Source of the DNA: Saccharospirillum alexandrii | Lineage (GTDB): Bacteria; Pseudomonadota; Gammaproteobacteria; Pseudomonadales; Natronospirillaceae | NCBI RefSeq assembly: GCF_004000275.1 | Contig: NZ_RCIP01000001.1 | Coordinates: forward strand, 1,418,749 to 1,482,748 | Direction: 5' to 3' | Length of the DNA: 64,000 nucleotides | In this document: positions 17,201-25,209 of the stretch, piece by piece | Layout: each line of letters starts with the position of its first letter | How positions within the stretch are numbered: position 1 is the first letter of the stretch | Notes under the pieces: generated by a model | The model's input: only the letters and a program-made list of their open reading frames with translations | Told to the model about the DNA's origin: nothing | Database searches by the model: none | Program-made: the position numbers and the translations under genes

Positions 17201-18082
17201 ATGCACACTGTTGTTGCATCACCAAGCGTTCGAGCGCAAGCGCGTCGCTTATCGATCGATCTTCAAGATCTGGCCGACCGACTGGGCAGAACCCAACTTA
17301 CCATGGATGACCTCAACGGCCATCAGACACTGGAGCAGCCTGTGAACGGTTATAGCAGCTATTGGAACGTGGATCACCGTCAATTCGGACCGGTTGATGA
17401 GCACAAAACCAGCAAAATTGACCGGGTTGCCTCTGCGAACCTGACGGCTGCGAATGCAGTGATTCCCCAGGTCACTCATCACGATGAGGTGGATGTCAGT
17501 GAAGTCGAGCGCATCCGCGCTCAGTATCGCAGCGAATCTACCGCACGAGGGCTGAAGCTGACGACGCTGCCTTTTTTTGTGAAAGCACTGGCCGTTTCAT
17601 TGAAAAAGTTTCCAACGTTCAATGCGTCCCTGAGTGCAGACGGTGACATCCTCCACATGAAGAACTACGTCCATATTGGCATCGCGGTGGATACCGAGCA
17701 TGGGCTGATGGTCCCGGTCATTCGGGATGCTGACAAAAAGGGCTTGTGGCAGATTGCTGCAGACATCGTTGATCTGGCTACGCGGGCAAAGTCGAGAAAG
17801 CTGAGCCCCGATGAAATGGGGGGTGCCTCCATGACGATCACCAATCTTGGGGGAATAGGCGGTACCGGTTTCAGCCCAATCGTGAACCCGCCCGAGGTTG
17901 CGATTCTCGGCATTACCCGTATGCAGCAACAACCGGTGTGGAATGGCGAGTCGTTTGTGGCAACGCCGATGGTACCGCTGGACCTGAGCTATGACCATCG
18001 CGTCATAAACGGGGCCGTTGCCGCCCGTTTTCTCAATGATTATGCGCGCAGCCTGGCTGACCCGCGTTTACTGTTGATATAG
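17201..18082 (+). CDS. E2 catalytic subunit: E3-binding domain plus acyltransferase domain, no lipoyl domain
   Basis: A 293-residue protein starting directly with a subunit-binding domain (about 6-40, ASPSVRAQARRL) and then a 2-oxoacid dehydrogenase acyltransferase core (about 65-293). The active-site motif is DHRVING, with catalytic H266 and N270. Asn at the second position is known from active pyruvate-dehydrogenase E2 proteins. It lacks any lipoyl domain, so it must take acyl groups from the lipoyl domains of the 14386 gene product. It is the last gene of the rightward operon. GAGAGAGGA precedes the ATG. Splitting E2 into a lipoyl carrier and a catalytic core is unusual for this family. 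Confidence 0.88.
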   Translation: MHTVVASPSVRAQARRLSIDLQDLADRLGRTQLTMDDLNGHQTLEQPVNGYSSYWNVDHRQFGPVDEHKTSKIDRVASANLTAANAVIPQVTHHDEVDVSEVERIRAQYRSESTARGLKLTTLPFFVKALAVSLKKFPTFNASLSADGDILHMKNYVHIGIAVDTEHGLMVPVIRDADKKGLWQIAADIVDLATRAKSRKLSPDEMGGASMTITNLGGIGGTGFSPIVNPPEVAILGITRMQQQPVWNGESFVATPMVPLDLSYDHRVINGAVAARFLNDYARSLADPRLLLI

Positions 18083-18114
18083 AAGACAGTACCCCCTTCT
18101 ATAAGCGTGCACTG

Positions 18115-18143
18115 GCGCGGTAGTGGCCGGTCCGTGACCGCGC
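18115..18143. terminator. Possible terminator hairpin between convergent operons
   Basis: GCGCGGT (18115-18121) and ACCGCGC (18137-18143) form an inverted repeat in the gap between the E2 catalytic gene and the convergent thioesterase gene. No T-run follows. A second inverted repeat (AGGGACCTTC at 18166 and GAAGGTCCCT ending at 18209) overlaps the thioesterase C-terminal codons. Confidence 0.3.
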
Positions 18144-18163
18144 AGCGACCTCGCCTGCCTTCC

Positions 18164-18574
18164 TCAGGGACCTTCGCTTTCACTGCCAGAGCGAAGCCGG
18201 AAGGTCCCTTCCCCGAACGCGATCAGATGACCGTTGGCATCGAACACTTCGCCACTGGACATAAAGGTTTTGCGACCGCCACCGCGCACCCTGCCTATGG
18301 CGGTCAGCGTCCCTTCACGTGCGGGGCTGACAAAGGTGGTTGTCATCGACAGCGTAACGGCTTTGCGCACCACCTTGGGGTCGGGGCTGTAAAGCCCGGC
18401 AAAGCTCATGGCTGTATCCAGAAGCGAGGCCAAAACACCGCCATGAACAAAATCGCTCAGGTTCAGGTGATGCTCGGTCAGTTCCAGCGCCAGTGTCACG
18501 GTGCCTGGTTGACGCTCTGTAACCACCCAGCCTATCAGCGCCTGGTAACCGGAATACGGTTGCTGTTGCTTCAT
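18164..18574 (-). CDS. PaaI-family acyl-CoA thioesterase (hotdog fold)
   Basis: A 136-residue single hotdog-fold protein. The segment NLSDFVHGGVLASLLDTAMSFA near residue 38 carries the HGG..D catalytic pattern of PaaI-type thioesterases, and the last strand has the ANGHLIAFGEGTFRL form. These enzymes hydrolyse acyl- or phenylacyl-CoA, often rescuing CoA from dead-end intermediates. It overlaps the upstream CoA ligase stop by 4 bp (ATGA), so it is translationally coupled and belongs to the same acid-degradation pathway. Confidence 0.88.
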   Translation of the reverse strand: MKQQQPYSGYQALIGWVVTERQPGTVTLALELTEHHLNLSDFVHGGVLASLLDTAMSFAGLYSPDPKVVRKAVTLSMTTTFVSPAREGTLTAIGRVRGGGRKTFMSSGEVFDANGHLIAFGEGTFRLRSGSESEGP

Positions 18575-20178
18575 TCATCACCTTCGGTATTGGCCAGATC
18601 TCGCAGCCGGCCTTTCAGGATTTTACCGGTCGCCGTCGCCGGTAACTGCTCCATGATATGAATTCTGGCGGGGCGCTTGTAGGGGGCCAGTTGATCCAGC
18701 ACAAAATCCTGCAATGTCTGTTCAGTGACCATGGCACCCGGGTCGCACTGAACATAGGCGACCACTTCTTCATTTCCCGTCACCTGCCGCCCGACGACCG
18801 CCGACATGATCACCGCCGGATGTCGGTTTAACACAGCCTCTATATCCGGCGGGTAAATATTGAAGCCAGAGCGAATGATGAGTTCTTTGCTGCGACTGAC
18901 AATATACAGTTGCCCCTGGTCATCGACCCGCGCAATATCACCGGTATTCAACCAGCCATCGGCGGTCAGACAGGCGGCCGTGGCGTCTGGCTGACGGTAA
19001 TAACCCAGCATGACATTGGGACCCCGCACCCACAGCTCCCCGGGCACGTCGTCACGCGCTGACGCGTTGGAAGCCGAACCGGCGTCTAGAAGTTGAAGTC
19101 GATACTCGAGCATCGGCAATACCGCACCCACGGTATTATCCTGTGGGTGCTGATCGATCCGGGTCTGACTGATGGTCGGGCTCGCCTCGGTGAGACCGTA
19201 TCCGTTGTGCAAGGTAAGATTGAACACGGCCTCCACCCGCTGCTTGGTTTCTGTATCGAGCGGTGAGCCACCCGCCGAGAGGTAGACCAGCGAGTCCTTT
19301 TTCAGCGGCTGCTGACGGGTGCGCAGGTGCTCCAACATTTTGGCATACATGGCTGGAACGCCCTGAAGCACGGTAATCGCTTCATGCTCAAGCGCGTCGA
19401 ACACGGCCTCCGGTGTGAACTTTGGCACCACGTAAAGACAGGCACCGTTGTATAACGAACCCATACACACCGACGACAAGCCAAACACGTGCGACATGGG
19501 CAATACACCATAGACGCGCTGCCCCTCCGTCAGATGACGCATGCCCCCGGATATAGACGCTATATACAGGATGCCCCGGTGACTGAGCATGACGCCCTTG
19601 GGTCGGCCGGTGGTACCGGAGGTATAAATCAGTGCGGCCAATTGGCGATGACCCTCTGGGTACACTGGATCCGTTTCAACCGTGTTGACCGGGCTGATCA
19701 TCAGCTCACCCAGGCTCTCGTGAACAAGGGTATCCGCCTTACGCCGTACTCCGTGCTCTGCGGCCTCGGTGGAAACACTCGCGGTGTAATAGATGCGTCT
19801 GGGCTGACAATCGAGGGCAATGGCATCCACCTCATTGACGGACAAACGCGGATTAACAATGGCGACACTGGCATCGAGCTCGGTGGCAGCCAGCAATAGC
19901 ACCACCAATGCCCGACTGTTTTCGCTGACCACCATAATCCGATCACCCGGGCGAATACCCTGCCCGGTCAACCAGGCGGTCGCCGCTGTAATCTCGGCTG
20001 ACAACTGCCGGTAATTCCAGCGCACTGACCCGTCGACCAGAGCGGGTTGCTCGGGTATGCGTTTCGCGTTGTCGTGAACGCGGGTACTCAGTCGATCGGG
20101 CAGTTCAGCGACCAGTTCACTGGCCCAGCGGCCAAAAATCTGCTCATCCGGTGCCTGACGGGGCGTCGACCATTCCAT
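18571..20178 (-). CDS. AMP-forming acyl-CoA synthetase (CoA ligase)
   Basis: A 535-residue ANL-superfamily enzyme. The P-loop is IYTSGTTGRPKGVMLSH near residue 190, with HNGYGLTEASP near 320, GWLNTGDIARVDD near 410, the hinge SRSKELIIRSGFNIYP near 430, and the catalytic Lys in ATGKILKGRL near the C-terminus. It activates a carboxylic acid to its CoA thioester. It overlaps both the upstream acyl-CoA dehydrogenase and the downstream thioesterase by a few bases. The chemical identity of the acid is unknown. A medium-length, dicarboxylic or aromatic acid would fit the neighbours. Confidence 0.92.
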   Translation of the reverse strand: MEWSTPRQAPDEQIFGRWASELVAELPDRLSTRVHDNAKRIPEQPALVDGSVRWNYRQLSAEITAATAWLTGQGIRPGDRIMVVSENSRALVVLLLAATELDASVAIVNPRLSVNEVDAIALDCQPRRIYYTASVSTEAAEHGVRRKADTLVHESLGELMISPVNTVETDPVYPEGHRQLAALIYTSGTTGRPKGVMLSHRGILYIASISGGMRHLTEGQRVYGVLPMSHVFGLSSVCMGSLYNGACLYVVPKFTPEAVFDALEHEAITVLQGVPAMYAKMLEHLRTRQQPLKKDSLVYLSAGGSPLDTETKQRVEAVFNLTLHNGYGLTEASPTISQTRIDQHPQDNTVGAVLPMLEYRLQLLDAGSASNASARDDVPGELWVRGPNVMLGYYRQPDATAACLTADGWLNTGDIARVDDQGQLYIVSRSKELIIRSGFNIYPPDIEAVLNRHPAVIMSAVVGRQVTGNEEVVAYVQCDPGAMVTEQTLQDFVLDQLAPYKRPARIHIMEQLPATATGKILKGRLRDLANTEGDE

Positions 20179-21329
20179 CAGCTGGCATCCCGCACCATGT
20201 TTCTGGCAATCACCAATTGCTGGATCTGACTGGTGCCTTCATAGATGCGAAACAACCGGACATCGCGGTAAAAGCGTTCGACCGCGTATTCCGCCATGTA
20301 ACCGGCGCCGCCGTGAATCTGCACAGCCCGGTCGGCCACCCGGCCAACCATCTCCGAGCAAAACAATTTGCTGCAGGAGGCCAGGGTCGAGACATTCTCG
20401 CCCGCGTCTTTGCGGCGAGCACCATCGAGCACCATGCACTCGGCGGCGTAGGTTTCGGTTTTGCTGTCGGCCAGCATCGCCTGAACCAGTTGCTGATCGG
20501 ACAACGGAACCCCAAACTGCTTTCGTTCCATGGCATACCGAACCGATTCATCGATCAGCCGGTTGGCCACGCCCACACACACCGCTGCAATGTGCAGTCG
20601 ACCGCGGTCGAGTACTTTCATCGCGGTTTTGAAGCCCTGGCCTTCTTTGAGACCGATGATGTTGGCTGCCGGTACCCGGCAGTCCTCAAAGATGATGTCG
20701 CAGGTATGAGAGCCTTTCTGCCCCATTTTCTTGTCGATAGCCCCGCGGGATAAACCCGGGGTATTGCCCTCGACCACAAAGGCCGTGATGCCACCTGCGC
20801 CTTTATTCGACGGGTCGGTCCGTGCCATGACGGTGAACAGATCCGCTTCAGGGCCGTTGGTGATGTAGCGTTTGGTGCCATTCAGCACATAGTGATCGCC
20901 ATCGCGTATCGCCGTTGTTCTCAGGCTGGCCGCGTCTGAACCGGAGTCGGGCTCGGTCAGACAAAACGCACTGATGATCTCGCCGGTCGCCATCCGGGGC
21001 ACGTAATAGTTTTTTTGTTCATCGGTGCCATCAATCAGAATGCCCTGGGCACCAATGCCGTTATTGGTGCCGAAAATGGAACGAAAGGCGGGCGATGTCT
21101 GGCCGATCTCCATCGCGACCCGGACTTCTTCTTCCATGGTCAGACCCAGGCCACCGTAGGCTTCCGGAATGGCCAGCCCAAACAGGCCGATGTCTTTCAT
21201 TTCCTGAACGATGTCAGCCGGAACCTGATCTGTGTCAGCCAGCACGGCTTCATTCGGAATCAGCCGCTCACGCACAAACTTCCGCAGCGTACCCAATATT
21301 TGGTCCAGTGTTTCCTGATCTCTGATCAT
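20178..21329 (-). CDS. Acyl-CoA dehydrogenase
   Basis: A 383-residue flavoprotein with FCLTEPDSGSDAASLRTTA near residue 125, a KRYITNG strand near 155, an RGRLHIAAVCVGVANRLID segment near 240, and the catalytic Glu in IYEGTSQIQ near the C-terminus. It introduces the alpha-beta double bond of an acyl-CoA. The ATG at 21329 follows GGAGA with an 8-bp spacer. An upstream frame to 21398 adds 23 atypical residues and is rejected. It is the first gene of the leftward triad dehydrogenase-ligase-thioesterase, divergent from the hydroxyacyl-CoA dehydrogenase. Confidence 0.92.
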   Translation of the reverse strand: MIRDQETLDQILGTLRKFVRERLIPNEAVLADTDQVPADIVQEMKDIGLFGLAIPEAYGGLGLTMEEEVRVAMEIGQTSPAFRSIFGTNNGIGAQGILIDGTDEQKNYYVPRMATGEIISAFCLTEPDSGSDAASLRTTAIRDGDHYVLNGTKRYITNGPEADLFTVMARTDPSNKGAGGITAFVVEGNTPGLSRGAIDKKMGQKGSHTCDIIFEDCRVPAANIIGLKEGQGFKTAMKVLDRGRLHIAAVCVGVANRLIDESVRYAMERKQFGVPLSDQQLVQAMLADSKTETYAAECMVLDGARRKDAGENVSTLASCSKLFCSEMVGRVADRAVQIHGGAGYMAEYAVERFYRDVRLFRIYEGTSQIQQLVIARNMVRDAS

Positions 21330-21511
21330 GGTTGATCGTCTCCGCGCTATTATTGTTATTCCGCTATGCGGTATCTTCTTCCGCATATATTGCGCCAAAC
21401 TTTTACATAGCCTAGGATGTCAGTCAATCATTAGAATCCAGTTTTTCAGAGCGGAACCCACCATCGGGTCTGCCATAACAATAAAACGCACAGGTCACAG
21501 GAAATTCCATT

Positions 21512-23053
21512 ATGTCGAGTGAACACCCTACTTCGACGCCAGCGTCACTGACATTCAAACGTCTGGGCATCGTCGGTACCGGCGCCATGGGTCGGGGCAT
21601 TGCCCAAATTGCCGCTGAAGCCGGGCTTGAGGTCATCTTGTACGATCAGAATACCCGGGCAACGACCGCCGCCATCGATTTCGTCTCGGGCCTCTGGCAG
21701 AAAAAAATCAGTAAGAACAAGCTGACCGAGACAGACCACGACCGACTGCTGGCCCACCTGATACCCGGAGCCGAGCTTGCCAATCTGGCCGATTGCGACG
21801 TCATCATCGAGGCCATTGTTGAACAGGTGGAGGTTAAACAAAGTCTGTTTTCAGAGCTGGAAGGCCTGGTCGGAGACGACACCATTCTGGCAACCAACAC
21901 CTCATCGCTGTCGGTGACCGACATCGCCTCTGGCTGCAAGCGGCCGGAGCAGGTGATCGGGTTTCATTTCTTCAACCCGGTGCCGCTGATGAAGATCGTC
22001 GAAGTGATTCCGGGTATCAAAACCGCACCTGAAGTCACCGAGCGTATGACGGCGCTCGGGCAGCAGCTTGGGCATTTCACCGCACACACCACCGACACGC
22101 CGGGGTTTCTCGTGAACCATGCTGGCCGCGCATTCGGCACCGAGGCCTTGCGGATACTGTCAGAAGGCAGCGCCAGCTGTGCGGACATCGACCGCATCAT
22201 GACCGACCAGGGCGGGTTCAGAATGGGCCCTTTCACCCTGATGGACCTCACCGGGCTCGATGTTTCCAGTGCGGTAATGGAATCCATTTACCACCAGTAC
22301 TATCAAGAACCCCGGTATCGGCCAGCGCAACTGATACGCCCGCGCGTCAGCGCCGGGCTGCTGGGTCGAAAGACGAACGCGGGTTTTTACACCTACGAGA
22401 ATGGGCAGCAAGTGATGCCCGACGAACCCCCCATCGAACGCACCCCGCCCTGCCCGGTATGGATCAGCCCCGAGGATGAACCCAGTCATGCTCTGCTAAC
22501 GTCACTGCTCGAAACGGCTGGCTGGCCGCTTGCTGACACACCAGAGGACCCTCAGGCACTGTGCCTGGTAACGCCCTGGGGTGAAGACATCACCGGCTGC
22601 GCATTGCGACAAGGGCTGCCACCGGCCCGTACCCTGGGTATCGACATGCTGGCGGGTCTCGATAAACGCCGCAGCGTCATGACCAGCCCGGCTACGGAAC
22701 CTGGTTTCACCCGGGCCGCCATGACCTTGCTCAGTGAGGATGGCAGCGCCGTCACCCGCCTGAAAGACAGCCAGGGGTTCGTGTTGCAACGCATCATCGC
22801 CTGCATCGTCAACATCGGTTGCGATATGGCTCAGCAAGGCATAGCAGAGCCCGGGACCATCAACCGGGCCGTAGAACTGGGCCTGGGTTACCCCAAAGGC
22901 CCCCTGGCCTTGGGCGACCACTTTGGCCCGGCCCGCATTCTCGAGATACTGAACACCCTGTTGAACGTCACCGGTGATCCGCGATACCGCCCCAGCCCCT
23001 GGCTGCGCCGCCGGGCCTTGCTTGGCCTGCCACTGACCACTGAAGAACGCTAA
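21512..23053 (+). CDS. 3-hydroxyacyl-CoA dehydrogenase (PaaH/PaaC-type)
   Basis: A 513-residue enzyme with an N-terminal NAD domain (GIVGTGAMGRGIAQIAAEAG near residue 19, NTSSLSVTDIA near 130, GFHFFNPVPLMKIVEVI near 150). Two C-terminal 3HCDH domains follow, one starting at DTPGFLVNHAGRAF near 197 and one at DSQGFVLQRIIACI near 418. The double C-terminus is typical of the 3-hydroxyadipyl-CoA dehydrogenases PaaH/PaaC, which are about 500 residues. It is followed 24 bp later by a matching thiolase. The pair suggests a dicarboxyl-CoA intermediate, but this is not proven. Confidence 0.9.
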   Translation: MSSEHPTSTPASLTFKRLGIVGTGAMGRGIAQIAAEAGLEVILYDQNTRATTAAIDFVSGLWQKKISKNKLTETDHDRLLAHLIPGAELANLADCDVIIEAIVEQVEVKQSLFSELEGLVGDDTILATNTSSLSVTDIASGCKRPEQVIGFHFFNPVPLMKIVEVIPGIKTAPEVTERMTALGQQLGHFTAHTTDTPGFLVNHAGRAFGTEALRILSEGSASCADIDRIMTDQGGFRMGPFTLMDLTGLDVSSAVMESIYHQYYQEPRYRPAQLIRPRVSAGLLGRKTNAGFYTYENGQQVMPDEPPIERTPPCPVWISPEDEPSHALLTSLLETAGWPLADTPEDPQALCLVTPWGEDITGCALRQGLPPARTLGIDMLAGLDKRRSVMTSPATEPGFTRAAMTLLSEDGSAVTRLKDSQGFVLQRIIACIVNIGCDMAQQGIAEPGTINRAVELGLGYPKGPLALGDHFGPARILEILNTLLNVTGDPRYRPSPWLRRRALLGLPLTTEER

Positions 23054-23077
23054 TCGCCCTACTGACCGAGGTACATC

Positions 23078-24283
23078 ATGCAAGACGCCTACATTTACGA
23101 CGGAATTCGAACGCCCTTTGGCCGGTTTGGCGGACACCTCTCCAGCATACGGCCAGACGACCTGCTCGCCCTGGCGATCAACACCCTGGTGCAACGCACC
23201 CCCTTTAACCCCGAACACTTTGAAGATGTGGTGGCAGGCTGCACCAACCAGGCCGGTGAGGACTCCCGCAACGTCGCGCGGCATGCCGGGCTTCTCTCTG
23301 GACTACCCGTTTCTGTGGCCGGCCAGACCGTCAACCGGTTATGCGGCAGTGGCCTGGCCGCCGTCATCGATACTTCCCGTGCCATTCGCTGTGAAGAGGG
23401 CGGCCTGTACATTGCCGGGGGTGTTGAGAGCATGAGCCGTGCGCCCTACGTTCTGGCCAAAGCCGAAAGCCCCTATGCCCGCAACCAGACGATGTATGAC
23501 ACCGTCATCGGTGCCCGTTTTGCCAACCCCCGCATTCAGGAACAATTCGGTCTCGACAGCATGCCTGAAACCGCCGATAACATCGCCGCCGACATGGGGC
23601 TGCCACGTGACCAGGCGGATGCCTTTGCGGCCCGTTCCCAGGCGCTCTATCAAAAAGCACTGGCCCAGGGCTTTTACGATGGGGAGTTGCTTGAGGTGGA
23701 AGTCAGCCAGGGCCGGAAAAAGCCCTCGCTTCAGGTTACCCGGGATGAACACCCGCGTGCAGAGAGTACGGCTGACAAGCTCGCAAAACTGCCGCCTCTA
23801 TTTGCTGATGGTGTTGTTACAGCGGGCAATGCCTCCGGCATCAACGACGGTGCGGCGGCCCTGATTCTCGGCAGCCAGCAGGCAGGCAACGATGCCGGCA
23901 TCAAACCCCGGGGTCGTATCGTCAGTTGTGCGGTGGCCGGTGTTGAACCCAGAGTCATGGGTCTCGGCCCGGTACCCGCGTCACGCAAGGCACTGGCGCT
24001 GGCCGGTTTGACGCTGAACGATATGGACGTGATTGAAATCAACGAAGCCTTTGCGGTACAGGTTATGGGCTGCGCCCAACAGCTGGGCCTGGCCTTTGAC
24101 GATGCGCGTCTGAATGCCCACGGCGGTGCCATTGCCATCGGTCATCCGCTCGGCGCTTCCGGTGCCCGACTGGCGCTGACGGCCTTACGACATCTGGAAG
24201 CACAACAAACACGCTATGCACTGGTAACTATGTGCATTGGGGTGGGCCAGGGAATTGCTGTGATCATTGAGCGTTGTCGCTGA
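23078..24283 (+). CDS. Thiolase, 3-oxoadipyl-CoA/acetyl-CoA acyltransferase type
   Basis: A 401-residue thiolase. The nucleophilic Cys is in NRLCGSGLAAV near residue 90, followed by GGVESMSRAPYV near 120. The catalytic His is in GGAIAIGHPLGASGAR near 350, and the second Cys is in TMCIGVGQG near 385. The sequence is closest in style to PcaF/PaaJ 3-oxoadipyl-CoA thiolases. It performs the final CoA-dependent cleavage. It begins 24 bp after the hydroxyacyl-CoA dehydrogenase, with an AGGT ribosome site. Confidence 0.92.
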   Translation: MQDAYIYDGIRTPFGRFGGHLSSIRPDDLLALAINTLVQRTPFNPEHFEDVVAGCTNQAGEDSRNVARHAGLLSGLPVSVAGQTVNRLCGSGLAAVIDTSRAIRCEEGGLYIAGGVESMSRAPYVLAKAESPYARNQTMYDTVIGARFANPRIQEQFGLDSMPETADNIAADMGLPRDQADAFAARSQALYQKALAQGFYDGELLEVEVSQGRKKPSLQVTRDEHPRAESTADKLAKLPPLFADGVVTAGNASGINDGAAALILGSQQAGNDAGIKPRGRIVSCAVAGVEPRVMGLGPVPASRKALALAGLTLNDMDVIEINEAFAVQVMGCAQQLGLAFDDARLNAHGGAIAIGHPLGASGARLALTALRHLEAQQTRYALVTMCIGVGQGIAVIIERCR

Positions 24284-24367
24284 TGTCAGCGACTGCCTGG
24301 CTGGGGTACTATGTGGCAATGGGCTGCGCCGAACCATAAATTATTATCTACAGAGTGATGCCTTCAC

Positions 24368-25153
24368 ATGCAGGACGATCAACCCGAAGAAAAAGATCGT
24401 AATTTTGTCACCGCCCTGGCACGCGGTCTTGAATTGTTACGCGCCTTTGAAGCGGGTGAAACCTATCTGGGCAACGGTGAGTTATCGAAGCGCACCGGAA
24501 TTCCAAAGCCCAGTGTGTCTCGTCTCACTTACACACTCACCCAACTGGGCTATCTGAAATACAACAGCCACCTGGAAAAATATCAGCTCGGTCCAGGTGT
24601 GCTGGCGCTGGGGTATCGGTTTTTTGCCAGTCATGGCATTCGCCAGCTGGCTCGGCCCTATATGCAGGAACTGGCCAACTCGACGGATTGCGCGATTGCG
24701 CTGGGGGATGTAGACCGCAATGCCATCACCTATGTGGAAGTGTGCCAGGGCACCGGGCCACTGGTTATGAGACTGGAAGCCGGTTCACGCCTGCCTGTAG
24801 TTTCCACGGCGATCGGCCGTGCCTGGTTGTGTGGCGTTAGCGAGGCGCGTCGCACTGCGTTTCTGGCGCAGCTTAAAACAGCAGACCCGAAACAGTGGGA
24901 GGCGGCACAGGGCGTAGTTGCAAAGAGCCTCGAGGATTTTCAGCGCTATGGCTTTGTGTTTTCCGAAGGCGATTGGGAGAGCGAAATCAGCGCCGTTGCT
25001 GTGCCGTTAATTCTTGAAGGCGGCTCTGAGGTCATGGCCATTAATTGCGGCGGCGCGTCACTCAGGTTGACCCATCAGATACTGACTGAAAAGCTGGGCC
25101 CGCGTTTACAACGGCTGGCCAGTACCATTCAGGATAAATTGAAACACGGCTAA
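24368..25153 (+). CDS. IclR family transcriptional regulator
   Basis: A 261-residue IclR protein. The N-terminal winged helix (about 12-75) has the FVTALARGLELLRAFE start and IPKPSVSRLTYTLTQLGYL recognition region. The C-terminal IclR effector domain (about 85-255) has RLEAGSRLPVVSTAIGRAWL and the late INCGGAS segment. The family controls aromatic-acid, dicarboxylate and glyoxylate pathways. It is 84 bp after the thiolase and convergent with the TRAP importer, and is the likely regulator of the 18164-30075 catabolic module. Confidence 0.92.
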   Translation: MQDDQPEEKDRNFVTALARGLELLRAFEAGETYLGNGELSKRTGIPKPSVSRLTYTLTQLGYLKYNSHLEKYQLGPGVLALGYRFFASHGIRQLARPYMQELANSTDCAIALGDVDRNAITYVEVCQGTGPLVMRLEAGSRLPVVSTAIGRAWLCGVSEARRTAFLAQLKTADPKQWEAAQGVVAKSLEDFQRYGFVFSEGDWESEISAVAVPLILEGGSEVMAINCGGASLRLTHQILTEKLGPRLQRLASTIQDKLKHG

Positions 25154-25209
25154 GCCGATGATTGCGCAGCATGTTGCTGCGCGATCATTCTGCCCGATAT
25201 TTCTGTGCT

